A stretch of DNA of 64,000 nt from NCBI GenBank assembly GCA_050084515.1, contig CM114273.1, positions 36,518,001 to 36,582,000 of the forward strand, read 5' to 3'. The notes under the pieces are model-generated. The model searched no databases and was not told the origin of the DNA. It saw only the letters and a list, made by a program, of their open reading frames with translations. The translations under genes and the position numbers were made by a program. Source of the stretch: Blasia pusilla (Eukaryota; Marchantiophyta; Marchantiopsida; Blasiales). Below, piece by piece: positions 22,800 through 36,264 of the stretch; within the stretch, counting starts at the first letter, position 1; each line of letters starts with the position of its first letter.

Positions 22800-24426
22800 C
22801 ATAATAAGACAAAATAATGAAATAAAAAGGATAAAATCACAATCTGTTACTATTTTGATTAAACTCGGGGGTTTATCCTCTAAAAAAATAGTAACAATCT
22901 TGTCCTCTAATTCTCATAAAAATGGGAAAATAAATTTAAAAGGAGATGGGGAATTATTTAATTAATTAAGATTAAAAAAGAATTTAGTTGGTGGGTGTTA
23001 TTTTGATGGGAGGAGTGGAGAGGGAAGAACTAGGTATTATTTAATTTCTTTTATGTAAGGATGGAGTTATTTAGGGGAGTGGGGTATCATTTAAAATTTG
23101 ATTGGGGAGTGAAGTGTTATTATTCCTCTAGGACTTAAGAAAGTGGAGGTTATGTTTGAATTATGAAGGGAAAACTATTTCTAGATTTCTTTAAAAAATT
23201 CATTTTTGCACACAAACACAAGTATGCTAACTAGTAAAGATATATATGTATCTCACGACTAGTCTTCTTGCATTTGGTAAATGCAAGAAGAATATGAATG
23301 GAAAACTTGAATTCCAAGATGCTTTCAAAAGCATAATCAATGGGATGCAATTCTCTCTCTCACACCCTACCATGGAGAATAAATTTTTGTAATGAGAAAA
23401 TGAATGAAGACTCATTTCATTCCCAATTCTACAAGGAATGTAAAAGAAGACCTAATCACAACCTTAATCAACGTGTCCAATTAAACTAAGAATGGTTAAT
23501 TAATCATGTGTACATAACTAAATAGCTAATTATGGTTTAATGAATAATCTTGATTAAGGTGACTTCCTTCTTATAAATACCAAATAAAGTACTTTGTGTG
23601 TTCAATGAATTGCAATAGTATTTTATATTTTATAGTTTACAAATCTTATCATACAAAGCTCGATCTTAGAGCTTGTTTAAGTCCATCAAGAGGCTTTCTA
23701 AGTTACTATATTGGAGCAGAATAATCTAGTTGCTCATATCCAAGGGCTAGATTATGCAAAATTTATATCAATCTCTATGAAGAAATGTATTCTTGAAATC
23801 CTTATGATGTATTTTCCATCTCTGCTAGTTGCCAATGCTACATATATAGATTCATTCCTCTATTCCTTTTTTATTATATCTATAAAGGTGGAGATTCCCA
23901 TGGACCTATCCTCACCTTCTCCCAAACCTCCCACTTTGTGATATGGCTCAAGGTTAGTGACTTTCCTCATGTCTATCCTTGGCTTGTTGCCTTCTTTTGC
24001 CATGATGAATTTCCCTGCCAAAATTTCCAAGTAACTCATGTTATATTGGATGGTTTGCTTTGGTACCATATGGTAAAGTCATTTCTCTACTCTTTTTTGT
24101 TAGACCTATGAAGAGTCTGACTCCTACCTTGAGCCTTGCAAGTGAAAGACTTAGGTCAGGTCTTGAAACCCGTCTCGTTGTGCATTCTATAAGATAAAGT
24201 TTAAGAAGTAAAAATTTCAACAAAGTAAAGTCTTAGGTATAAGGGGATAAATTTTCGATAAGGAGGGGCTTTAAAAGGAAAATTATGTAAGTATTTAATG
24301 TTCAATAAGAGAAGGAGAAATGTAGTTAGAAGATGTGTCCCTAACTTTATGCAAAGGTATAGAAACAAAGAATCCATCTTCTCATCTTTGTCCTTAGTCT
24401 CTCCTAGGGAAATAAGATAAGAAATC

Positions 24427-24470
<44 letters not shown>

Positions 24471-25400
24471 CCATCGCAAAACAGAAATATGAATGAAAAA
24501 AGTAGAGACTAAAAATGAGTTGGTAGATATTTGATAGGGGAAAATTAGAGAAATAAAATATTACTCTAAGCTCTCATGTGCAGGGAAGTAATGAATTGGA
24601 GGAAGTCCCTTTATCTTTCCATCATGGCAAAAAATGGAGGGATCTTTATAAGAGAAGGTCCTAAACACTACATGTCACAAACATTAAAGCACTAATTATA
24701 TTAAATTTATCTTACGGAATCCAAATCATCATTTTTGTAAACAAAACTAATGTACCTCCCTTTGCAAGAGATCCATAATCAATCAACCCAAAAATTCAAA
24801 TTTTTTTCGATACTAACCTTATGATATTTGTTTTCTTGCTATACCATTACCATGTGTCAAGCATAAAAGCTATTCTCCCTTGGAGTAAAGATTACACAAT
24901 AATATAACTCAAATCGGTGCATCTATCATACTTGTACGAAACACAAATGGTTCATAGGGACAAGCTAAAGACACTTGAATGGTGATTTTTGGATTCATGT
25001 AACATGTTTTCGATGTCCGAATTATCACAAGGAGGAATAATGGAGACCGAGTCTTGATTCCACATCTCTGATTAAATTCATTTTATTCAACTTTATCTTT
25101 TGATATAGTACATAAATTTTAATTTTTTATTTATCTTGCTTTTGTCGTAACTATCAATAAATTATAAGGTCAAATGTTTAAAAAAAAACTTACTAGTATA
25201 AATCCGAATTTGCTCATGGTCAATTATGCTTAACATTATTCAGAATAAGACAAAGAAATACAATTAATATTACAACAACCAGAGATGCCCTTTCAAAGAA
25301 AAAAAGAGCACTTCAGGCATAATATGATACATAAAAAATTTCATTCAATAGCCATGTGTACATTAAAACAAGAAAAAATCCGAGGAACTATCTTCAATAA
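22800..25400. other. AT-rich intergenic DNA
   Basis: No gene was recognised. CTAG-T sites at 23,231 and 25,193 in an AT-rich setting resemble Helitron 3' ends but lack hairpins. A GA microsatellite lies at 24,431-24,466. Confidence 0.5.
24431..24466 (+). repeat. (AG)18 microsatellite
   Basis: A perfect dinucleotide run of 36 bases. Confidence 0.98.
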
Positions 25401-25412
25401 TAACATAGATAA

Positions 25413-28400
25413 ATGACACGGAACCGGAAATTGAGTCCTATTATCGTGGTCCCTCGATTCCCGTCGGCTTCCCCACTGTTCCCATCAGATTCGGGTATTC
25501 GTCGTCTGTCTTTATGGGCCCCTTGGGCTGTAAGTTCTCATACGCTTGTGACCGCACATCGCACTTTTGTGTCTTCTTTTAGTGCTACACCGCCACTTTG
25601 GAGCAGACGGGATTTCGTTACGGGAGAAGGGGAAAGAAGAAAGATGCACTTCGATAAAAACGAGTGATGGAAAACCCATCGGAAGTACAAAAGAGTCAAA
25701 ACCTGAAGGCCACAACAGGACCAGAAAAGGTGAAGAGAAGGGGAAAAGAGAAGGTACGGCCCCACCCACTAACCAAACCAATCGCTCGCTCACTCACTCA
25801 CTACTGATTGATTCACTGAGGCGTCGGGCCCGCGGGTTTGCGGTCGAGAAGCCAAATCGAATGGCAGGCAGCATGTGCAGCCCAGGATCGACACAGGTTC
25901 TCCGGTTATGCTTCACCCTCGAGCGAACGATCTACTCTCGGGGAGTAAAGTTCTCTGTCTGTTTACCAGTTTTTCTGGAGGTTGCGCTTTTTTTCCTCTC
26001 CTTTTATTGATTTGGGATCTCCGCAGCGCTCATCAATGGTGTGCGAATCCGTCTGGGGCGCCCTGGAACAATTCTCCGCACTGTTGCTGCGCGCGCGCCC
26101 TTCCTGCATGGAAAGAACATGCTCTGTTGTTGTAGCTCCGTGGTGGTCATTCTTCCACCAGATCTGCTTCTTGGATCCACGCTTGTAGGAAGATATCGTG
26201 TTGGGGTCATCATGCAGTGTTGTCCATGGTGACGAGTCCGGTGCGTCTCCGTCCACACAGTCCCCGGCATGGATCCCTCCCACACAGTCGGGATCAATCT
26301 GGGTCACAATTATTGCGATGGTGACAGGATCGGGACCCGTCTCTCGAAAGGAGTTGATTGTGGTTGTAGGCTTTAGGTCATCGATCGAGTCGCATCAGCA
26401 GGAATCGGTACACAGTCAGTGGTGGTATCTTCAGCATTCGCAGCACCATGCCATGCCCTGAAATTTCCGCGAAAGGAACGGCTGCGCCAGTTACTCGCGG
26501 CCGAGCGGACCACCGTCTCGCAGCCACAGCCATGGAGGACGCGGGACGCACAGGTTGCCCGGGCTATGAAATGCGGAGCCGAGATTGCCAGCCAATACAA
26601 GTGCGAGCATCTCGGGCGGGGCTTTGCCAGGCAATGAGTGCACGATTGCTTGAAATGTTCTGCGCGAGCGAGGGACCGACCAAGATTATTATTGCGGTTG
26701 GGAAGGCGGGAGACTGAGCACTGCGAGCTAGTGATGCGCAGCTCCGAGTTGTAGGGGCCAGCTTGGGGCTGACACTGTGCCGAACCCGAAGAGACAAAAC
26801 AAGGCGGGGAAAAGGCGCATCCATATTAAAATCGGGCCTGAAGTCACGCACCAAATTCAGGCAATCCCATATGGAGCAGGACAGGGCTTGCAGCCGCAGC
26901 TGGCAAGAACTTTGACCGATTTTTCCTCCCACATCACTCAGTTACAGACTCTAACTGCGGTACGAGCTGCGTGCTGCACACGTCCATTGCAGAGGTGCAA
27001 ATGGTGGATCTTGGCGAAACGGAGCGACTGCACTCGAAACCAGCGCTCGCGACTCTCTACCAACACCTGTAAAGCCGAGTTCGCTTGTCGTAGTGTCGAA
27101 AAGTCAGTTTCAACCGAGATCTGTTGTCACAAACCTTCGTATGAACGGAACTAAAAGCTCGTGAGAAACGTGAAGCGGCCCACCTTGAAGACTAGCGGTG
27201 GAGGCGGTGTTTATCTGTAGCTGTGGCATACGAGAGTGTTCACGAATTGAAGGACTCCGTCTGTCTTCAGTGATGGGAACTGGAGCACGACCCGATCGAT
27301 GAGAATTCACAGCGGCGTAGTCGTCTAACGAAACAGTAATTTTGATTGGAAACCACGGATTCCATGTGTAAGAAATCTGAGTCGTCAGAGAGAGCACGTG
27401 CAGACCGAACAGAGAAAGAACGTCCCCATAATGCTCTGGCACAAACCACTGGCCCCAGTTCATATCCTGAAGAACGGGGCAGATTTGAGACACCGTGTGA
27501 CTTAGTGTTTGTGATGTCTAGATAAGAGCAAGCAGGCATCATTCTGTAGAATCCAATGTGGATTCCATGACGTATGTAGTCTGATTGGAGCTACATGAGG
27601 TGCACTGACTTCTTAGTGGTAGCAGCCTGCCAAGTATTGGACCCTGGGAAAATGACGTAACGTATTTCGTACACGGGTGTCAGAACGGTATAGGACTATT
27701 AGGACATGGCATATGCCACAATGCGAGAGCATGGGGAAACGAGGCAGCTCGCGCTGTCTGCTCGAATTCCGTCTGGCACAGTAGTGCACCTGAAGTCCTT
27801 TTGCATTCCATCAGGCTGCTGATATCTTCGTCTGTTGAAAGTGTCGAACTCCGCACCTGCCGATCACGCGAGCAGATGCTCCAGACGGGAGAAGATGCAA
27901 CCAGCAACATTTGTAGCCAAGTCTCCGTCATGGAATTCCCAGCTAGTCCTAGGCCTGCTCGCGGGATCCACTTATTGCCAGATTAAACGAGTTCCTTCAT
28001 CTCGTTAGGTTTTAAACAGTCCCGCAAGGCGGACTGACAAACAAGGCCAGGGATCCTGCTAAGATTTGGGCAAAAATCTGAGCACCATAAGCTGATCTTG
28101 TGAGTCCGCTCAGCCATCACAAGAAACAGCTAGAAATGCAGTCAACGCTTTGGAACTGGAGCCGCCATGGTTCCCAAGGATTCTTCCAAAGGACCGACGT
28201 CTTCCCGATACAAAGTTTAGCTTTTGAGTCTGGACCCTGCGGACCTCTAAAGGGGGAATGTTAGACTGGACTTAATAAACAGGAGAACAGTGGTGACGTC
28301 TCCTGCTCAAACTCATCTGGGCCAGCCATACCTTCACTCTCCGCACCAGAATTGCGTCATACGAAATGAGTCATTTTCTCTCATATCCGAGTTGGAAATT

Positions 28401-30600
28401 GAAATCTCATTGCCGGGCGATGTAACTGGACGAGGTATGCTGTCGCTCCTAAACGCGCTCGTCAAAATGCTGGCTCTTCCACTCACCGATCGGTGCCGTC
28501 GTCTTGAGCTTGCAAGACCTATCGTAGATGCACTGCAATTTATCGAGTAGATTGACGATTCAACCTTTCGATCTTACGGAGCACTTTCAACTGCTTCATC
28601 GCAATGACAGGAATGGCTGTGAACGCCGCTGGAACCTCTCGACCCACCGCATGCACCTTCGGGAATCGAACTCATGTGAGCCAAAGTGGGTCTTCTCGGA
28701 TTAAGGAGTAGAGGGTCATCCTTTGGATAGTCCTCGTTCGACAATTCAAGGAGCTCTTCGTTGATCCGAAGGCCCGAAGGCTCGAATGGCTTTACGATTT
28801 CCGCGTGTATAAGGGCAGCTTTGGCTCACAAGTCTTACTGTAAGAGAAATCGCATACATACAAACCTATGAACGATGGAACATGACTGTCTGAATGTCAC
28901 TGTCTCCAACTCAAAAAAAGTTTAGAAAAAACCGGACAGGCAGAGCTCTCCAAGCTGGCGGTTGGGCAGCATGTCATTTTCCACCGGAAGGCCCTACGCG
29001 GCTCCAAGTCGCAATGTTTAAGCCCGATGTTCATTCCAAGCATCTTTTGTGATGTTTGCTGACAGAAATCTAACAGGGTATCTCTCTCTCTCAAGCGAAA
29101 GGAATGCAAAAGAGATTTACGATAAAAGAAACGTTCATCGGAGTATAGATCATGGCTCATACATGCATTGAGGTCGCCATCCCAATGTCAGTTATTGAGT
29201 AATTGAACTCACGACCTGCTTGTGAAGATCTTTGGAAAGCTAAGCTACGCCGTGGTGAATGGGAAAGAGCGCACGGATTTCAAGGGCTGCAAGGCTGTTT
29301 AGCATACCATCAAAAAGGAGTCCACAAGCAATTGCTTTGTGCTTTGGTGAACGATTTACCATGACAACATCTTCGGTTTCCTTGAAGATCTGTGGCTGAC
29401 TGCTCTTCGGATGAACGGATGACACGACCAGAAAAGTAAGAAAATGGAAAGTTTAAACAACGTCTATCTCAGACATACTCAAACTGACGCCATTTTGGGC
29501 CGCGAAACGGTTTTCTTCCAGGAAACGGCCGTGATTATACCTCATGCTACACGAAACATGTGGATTGGATTGCGGGAATCACGACTAGCTTCACATTTAG
29601 CAGGTGAAAATGGAGTCGCAAACTGATGCTAATATTTGTCTCTATCGCCATCACGAAGCGCTTCACAATCCTGGAAGAGATTGCATGCACAAAGAAAGAA
29701 ATTGTGATACGAGTAGCCATGGAAAGCCACTCTTTCGTCCACCAATTTCCCGTCAACGTCACAGTTTTTAAATATTTGGAGGTTCTGGTTTGTGGACGGC
29801 AATAATCCCATTCCGACGCGTTTCCACCTCCGAGTTAGCAACTGGAGCCTGAGCGGATGAGACGGATTTCAGAGCGCTAAGTAAGTTTCTCTTTCGAGGT
29901 GAGAGAGAATAGCTTGAGATAAGGAGAATCATGACCTACTGAATTTTCTACCCCTGAAGTACTGCTTCTGTAGCAAAGCACTTCTTGCATCTCTGAAACT
30001 AGAAAAAAAGGCTTCCGAGCATCTGGAGGTGAATGGGAAGCCAATCGCGCAAAAGATGAGAGATTCATTGTTTTCCTCTCCGCTGGTAAAGCTTCAGATA
30101 GAAATCAATCCCGATCCTTCGAACATAATTTGGAAACGTGGAGCGCAAAAATAACTGGAGGCAGAGATTGGATGTCGGGGGAGAAAGTATGGCTACGGTG
30201 CGTCAAGTACGCGGCAGACGCAAGCTCTACTGAATTATGCCGCAGTGGGACCTCTTTTCGAGGGATCAGAATTTTTATGGATGATGAGAATGGCAAACAG
30301 GGGACCTCTCCTCCGTGATTTTCAAATCCGCCATCCCTACCACCATTGACAACATCAATGCGCACACTCTCAAAGGAGTGCCAAGGATAGGGTTGGACAG
30401 TGCTAGAGATTGGGGTCGGTGCAGAGAAAGGAAAAAAGTGAAGACAGCACCATATGAGAGGAGGGAGGCACGCATGTATAGTGAGTGCTGACCATACATA
30501 GTGTTGGTGTGGAGCTTCCAAGTGTCAACCAAGAAGCGCGTTGCTACACTGTCTACCTTACCTGATTGGAATCCCCAATACACGTTACTCATCAGTGCAG
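25413..30600. other. GC-richer stretch, possible host genes not resolved
   Basis: Composition and CT/GA-rich leaders suggest genic DNA, but no protein family could be recognised. Candidate starts are ATG at 25,861 (GCAGGCAGCATGTGC context, plus strand, followed by an acceptor-like pyrimidine tract ending CCGCAG near 26,026) and ATG at 30,068 on the minus strand (context AAAACAATG, 63 codons starting MNLSSFARLASHSPPD). Neither can be extended into a convincing gene. This region could also be old, unrecognisable repeats. Confidence 0.2.
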
Positions 30601-31095
30601 CAGGTTTGAGAAGTGAAAGTGGGCTGCTGAAGGTGTTGAACAGTTCTGGTGTAACCACTTTAGCAATATCAGCATACGCTGTTGCTCTTTGTGTGCGGAA
30701 TTTGGCAGGATACTCTGTTGCTGTGTGTGTTGTGAAGTTTGCATAGGAGACCGGTAGTGACCAGAGGTGTAATGAGACCATCTCTTCGTGTTGTGAATTT
30801 GACACAAGAGGCCCAGTAGTGACTAGAGGTTTCAATCCCATCTCATCTCTTCGTCTTGAATTTTGCACAGGAGACCCAACAGTGACTAGTGGATTCAATC
30901 CCTTCTCTGTGTTGTGAAGTCTGCACAGTTGACACCAAGTAGTGACAACTAGTGACTAGAGGTTTCAATCCCATCTCTTTGTCTTGAGAATTTTGCACAG
31001 GAGACCCGATAGTGACTAGTGGATTCAACCGCATCTCTTTGTGTTGTGAAGTTTGCACAGGATACCAAGTAGTGACTAGGGGTTTCATCCTGTCG
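30590..31095 (+). repeat. Minisatellite, about 60-70 bp unit
   Basis: Units begin with GTGACTAG or a close variant at about 30,757, 30,819, 30,882, 30,952, 31,012 and 31,072. They continue with GGTTTCAATCCCATCTCT, a TTGTGAA segment and GCACAGGAGACCC. The unit length is close to 60 with insertions. The left edge carries the inverted match to the repeat at 13.3 kb. Confidence 0.85.
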
Positions 31096-31099
31096 TCAC

Positions 31100-31817
31100 T
31101 CAAGGTGCAGGATTCTAGCTGTGTTCCCATCCTGCTTTTTTGCGGTTCAACTTAAGCCGGGATCCCAAGCAAAGGGTTTCACCGCAAGTAGTTATTCAGT
31201 TCTGTTTGTTCAGGGAGACATTTTCATGGCTTCCTCTCTTGTTTTGCTGTGAGCGTTCCCCCGCTGCTTTGGTTATGGTATCAACAAATGGTGCCTCCTC
31301 TTGCTCCCACAGTTCAGGTCCTTTATGGAGCTTGCTCGGCTGTATGATCTCTTGAATATTTTCCGTCCAAGAACCGGCCTCCTTTACTGGCCTCTTTTGG
31401 ATCCCAACGGTCTCCATCAACACTTTGGGATGCCGGGAGCGAGGGTTAGACGATCTTTTTCTAGTTTGTGGGAAGCGTTGGGACTCCTTCATTGTGTGTG
31501 TGTGTTGGCATACCATTCTTGAGGACATTTTTCCACGACTAGGTTTTTAGCTTCTAGGATTGGGCTGTTAGTGAAGCGAATTTGTTTCACTGAAGTGCTT
31601 CCATTCTTTTGCCTGTGCATCACATATGTTAGCACCGGATGTGAAATTTCCAGCCTTCTGCCTTTTCGGTCAACTCCGTAATTCGAGGGATCCTTCAATG
31701 TTGCAACAGAGCAAACCTCATTACCCAACCTTCGAAACTTTCCCGACTCACCCGGACTTTGTTTTCATCCGCAAGGTGCTGGCTAAAGCAATCGAAAATG
31801 TAACAAAGAGACCAGTT

Positions 31818-31878
<61 letters not shown>

Positions 31879-32950
31879 TCACTCACTTTGCTACTCTTGC
31901 CCAGGTTCAGCACTGATGTTATAAATCTCTCGCTGTGGTTCTTGCACTCTCTTCCAACTTGCTCCGAAACCTCCACTTTTCAAACTTTTCCAGCACTCTC
32001 ACCTTACAAGTGTGACTACCCCAAGCTCACCGAATATGGGAAGGAGAGGAGTATGGGTAGACACACGTGGACTAGAGTCGAACCGGGCAGATTTTCAAGT
32101 TATTACTTTCACTCCTTTCAATCAGTAGAGGAGAGTAGAGCGTCTTCATCCACTCCACAGACTTTTCTGAGTGTCCTCCTCACACTTCGAAAGGTGAAGT
32201 AGTTGAAATTAGTTCTTGGATCAACTGTTCAGAATACCATCAGATAAGGATAACTACCACTATCTTCTACACTGCTTTGCAGTTACAGTGACAGAACCAA
32301 GCAATAATTGGAAAGTGGCTCTCTTCTAACTCAAGAAAGGAAAGTGCAGAGAGAGCTAGACAAGAAAGCTACAGCTCTCGAGTCACACATAATCTCATCA
32401 ACTTTGCGAATCTCATACGACGGACTGCAAAATCAGAACGTTAGTTGGCGAGTGGGATAAGTTTCCCTGTACCACTCCGACTACCTACCAACTCTGTATA
32501 TTGACGATCTTCGATATTGAAACTTGACAACAAAAGCGCGGTGCCCGATTGGCATCGACTACAATATTGATCCCTGTAATTGATTCGATGTTCTCGTCAC
32601 CAAGTTCGCACTCTAACAAGAGAAAGCGACATCAATTTACATCTCCCTGACCAAAACCCGAAACCCTCACGCCATTCCATGCTCGACGCGAATTCGGCCG
32701 CAGCGCGAATCCCACGAACTCGACCTAATAATCACTTCATCTCCAACACCTGAACCAAGTTTGAGCACACACATCTGTCTGCCTGTGGCCAATCTCCCGA
32801 TCGCACACGGGACATGCTTGACCTCCAATTTCTTCACTCCAATTTTCATCACACAGAGCAAATCATCGTGAAATAGAGGCTTTCATTGTGTTAGCCTCTG
32901 TTCTGATTGCGTATTCACGATCTTTAGCAACACGTTATGCTCTCCAGATA
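31100..32950. other. Intergenic DNA, nothing recognised apart from a microsatellite
   Basis: Open frames are short and lack family resemblance. The right end passes into the leader of a retrotransposon fragment. Confidence 0.4.
31821..31874 (+). repeat. (AC)27 microsatellite
   Basis: A perfect dinucleotide run of 54 bases, followed by a short TCAC run. Confidence 0.98.
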
Positions 32951-34736
32951 TGGTGCGGCTCAGTGATCGAGACGGTGCGGTGCAACCACAAGCGGCATGG
33001 CACGGCAATCGGCGGCGTATTGCGGCTACGGGCGTCACGACATAATATTCAATCGTCCTCGAGCAGCTACAAATCACGGCATAACAAAGCGGACGGAACA
33101 CTACGATCCCATCAATCCAAAAATGCAAACTGCCGGCCACGAACACAAGCAGCCGCGGAGGTCTGGGACAGAGATTCAGATGCCCGACTCTACGGGCGGC
33201 AGTAACGCAGGGTCGGACGGAGCAACGCACGGCTGCACGGCAACTCAGTATTTTGTCGGCACTATGAGGTCCGACAACCAGGTAGTGTCCCTGAAGCGTC
33301 GACGGACCACACAACATACAACAATGGTGGCAAGTGCACATCCGGTTTGCGCATCTCCGGGCTTAGTCGGCTAGGACATGGTAGGACAAACAATGTTCCC
33401 CACCAAACTTCTTTTTATTCTTTTAAATTTTTTTGTTAACTAGAATAACCCCCGGGAAAATTCGATCTCCACTATCTTTCCTTACTTGACAACCCCCCTC
33501 CTGACATGTATGCAAATTGAATGCCTTACCACAAATCCCTCCTAAGATTGAGGATCAACACCCCCAAAAATGGGATCTACTCACCCTACCTCCAAATAGT
33601 TGAATTCACTTGTCCTATCCACCAAGTAAACTGATTTTTTTTCTACCTCTCAAGAAAGAATTTCTACCCAAAAATTTAGAAATTTCACTCACAGCTTGGA
33701 ACGATGGCTATGGCAGCCCAACAAAAATGATCATAACTCCGTGCTCCAATCTCCAAATCGTGCACCATTTCTTCAGCAGAGTACACCACTTCCCGATCTA
33801 CGACCTCGTCAATTATTTTTTCCATTTGATTTTCCACCAAAAATTGATGGGGACTGTCGTGTAGCCCAACGTCTCTTTCTCCTACGCAAAATTTGGCAAC
33901 GCTTCCGCGCTGATTTCTCCCAAAAAAAATGTAAAACCTGTGAAAATAAAAATCAGCAAGCTACATGGTGCTCCCGAGAGCACCAGCATGGGGCAACTCG
34001 CCCCCATACTCAATCCCTCTCAAAATTTGGCCAGCGCTTGCACGCGCCCCTCTTCCACACGAAAAATTGGCAAAGGAAACATCAAAAGTAAGCGGCGCTT
34101 GCTCCGGTGAGCACTCCCATGAACCGCTGAAGGGGGAATATGATCCCCGACCTGAAAAAAGAGCGAGTGACCAGCGAGCTCTCCCATGAAGCTTTCTCAC
34201 TCACCCATTCTCTCTTTGTAAATCAAGTAGATCCAATCTCTGTCAACACCATAACTCTCAAATGTGTGCACTCTCACATATCTCTCTCAATGTCAAACCA
34301 AACCCACTCTCCTAATGAGAGACTTAAGTTACACTCACAAAACAAGCAAGACCATAGCTCGGCCGCCTCATGTGAAGAGGTTCAACAAAGAGAGAATGAG
34401 CTATCAAGCTCTCTCTCTTGGAGGTATACCCCTTCCCTCTCCCAAGCTCTCTCCTCGGTAACCTATGCTCATAGGTCACCTCCTTAGATCTTGACCTACT
34501 GTAGCGGGTCAAGGGCCACTTCCCAAAGTATAAATCCAACTCTACCAAATATTGAAACTTACCCAAAATAGTAAGTTTCTCGATATGGCTCAAAATGAGC
34601 CGAAACGAAGGGGAAACATGCTCTCTCAGGTTTCCTAGGACTTCAGTAGGTTATCCTCGACCTCTTGAGCCCGTCCTCCTCTACTCGCAAAGGCGCTCTA
34701 CCAGATCTCTCCGATCTATCCTAAACAGTCGTGACA
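32950..34736 (-). mobile_element. Copy D: LTR plus leader fragment of the methyltransferase gypsy family
   Basis: 33,855-34,736 matches the terminal A repeat of copy A (57,796-58,660): both start TGTCGT, end GTGACA on the plus strand, and share internal text such as GCTGATTTCTCCCAA. The adjoining 32,950-33,854 matches the leader of copy A, including the GGTGCGG-rich text at 57,145-57,260 and the conserved GATGGGGAC next to the repeat. No coding part remains, so this is the 5' end of a minus-strand copy cut off at about 32,950. Confidence 0.75.
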
Positions 34737-35365
34737 ACATCCTCTATATTGTAACATTTCATTTTTCCAAGACAATAGGTAGTCCTATCCTGAGACGATA
34801 GGTAGTCCTATCCTATGTTGGATGTTTTCTCCTTGGTATGTATTGTATTCATCTCTCCCCGGTAATGTATTGAAGACTAATTGAAATTAAAATTTATATT
34901 GTATAGCTATCTTCTCTAATCAACTCATAAGTCCGCATTGAACTTATTCTTATTGTATTTTGGTTTTTTAATAAGACTCACACTAGTTTCATGTCTTTAT
35001 TAATCATTCTCTCTCGCTAATCCACGCATCTTGACCTCTCAATGATGGGTCACACTAGTTAGCAACAATGTGTTTTGGGCTTTGTTGCAATGTTCAATGT
35101 TTGGTAGTGGAGGACTTTTAGGCTTATCCATCCTCATTCCGGGTTGGGCTTGTTTGTGTTAAAATGGACCTTGGTTACAATGACAAGTTCTAATCCATGG
35201 AATGATTTTTGAATATGTAATACTCATTTTTTTTCATATGACCATGGATGAAAGTAGTCAAGAGAGAATTTTTCTATAAATAACATTACATAAGCTTCAT
35301 GCATCAAGTAGAGACAACATGCGTGACACTCAGGAATCAATAGTCAATTCCAATGATACTCCCTA
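34737..35365. other. AT-rich spacer, nothing recognised
   Basis: No coding or element signature was seen, apart from a short direct repeat of GATAGGTAGTCCTATCC-type text near 34,775-34,815. Confidence 0.4.
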
Positions 35366-35369
35366 AACT

Positions 35370-36260
35370 GCTTTGGAGATGAGTTGAAGAGTTTGGGGAC
35401 ATATTGGCGAAGGAGCTTCCGAATGAGTTATCCCCAAGGAGGACAATCTATCATAAGATCAAGGTAGTGTTGAAAGAGTGCCTTATAACTTATCTCTTGA
35501 CGGTTGAGTGACTCAAGAGAAGAGTGAGTAATGACGGATTGAGTCAAATAGAGAGAGGCGTGAATGAAGAATTGCAATATATTTCTAGATGTATAAAAGA
35601 AACATGTTCTAGTAGGAGAGGTTACTCTCTAGAAGGAAGGGAAAATTTTGCGAAGAAATTTCATTGATGTTGGTTGGTGGAAGGTGTTTTGTTGAGAGAC
35701 CAACGAGGAGTTTTACACACATGCACAACCAGATATGCCCCTTGCTTGAACAAGATGTGCCCGTTGCTTGGTAAAGAGTAGATGTGGGAGAGGAAATGAG
35801 AAGCACTTTCATTTGTATCTATTTTGGAGTTAGCAAAGTCTCAAAAGATTTCTCTTGTAGATGTAACTTCTCCATGGAGTGAACTACAATACTTGTTTAC
35901 TTGTTTGCATATGATCTTGTTGTGATTATTTCTTTTCAAATCGAGTTTCTAAATCCATTCATTCACTAACATATAGTACGAGGTTCTCAATCGCCTAGAC
36001 TCAATCAAGTTGAACTTGTGGAGTTGAAGAAGCGGTGGAGTGAACTATTAGAGAGGGGGGTAGATTCTAACTAGTAATTCATTGTATGGAGCGCTACTTC
36101 TCTTTGTGAAGAGAAAGGATGGGAAGTTGAGACTATATGTTGACCACCAAGCACTCAATAAAGTGGTGGTGAGGAATAATTACCCTCTACCAAGGATGGA
36201 TAACCTCTCCAAAAGGCTTTCAAGTGTTAGATACTTTTGAACAATTGACTAGAAATCACA
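35370..36260 (+). pseudogene. Degraded Ty3/gypsy pol fragment (pre-RT and RT fingers)
   Basis: About 35,385-35,470 translates to the gypsy pre-RT text around AKELPNELSPRRTIYHKIK. After some 500 unrelated bases, about 36,000-36,260 gives ELVELKKRWSELL, LFVKRKDGKLRLYVD, HQALNKVVVRNNYPLPRMD and the start of the first catalytic motif (TID). It belongs to a different gypsy lineage from the methyltransferase elements. Both pieces are short and contain stops, so this is a dead fragment split by an insertion or rearrangement. Confidence 0.7.
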
Positions 36261-36264
36261 CTAT

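Noticed and set aside
23231-23234. CTAG followed by T as a Helitron 3' end
   Set aside because: No GC-rich hairpin lies just upstream and no matching 5' end was found; the tetramer is common in AT-rich DNA.
25193-25196. Second CTAG-T site resembling a Helitron 3' end
   Set aside because: Upstream is an A-run without hairpin. Similarity to the 16,982 end is limited to TTACTAGTATAA.
26004-26932. Overlapping ORFs of 90-125 aa on both strands
   Set aside because: The GC-rich sequence gives open frames on both strands; none has a domain, a consistent start context or splice support.
33740-33845. Reading the copy D/A repeat border as TGATGGGG...CA (LTR ending CCCATCA)
   Set aside because: TGTCGT at 33,855 and 57,796 gives TGTC...GACA ends that match the insertion-site end of copy A, so the GATGGGGAC is more likely internal.
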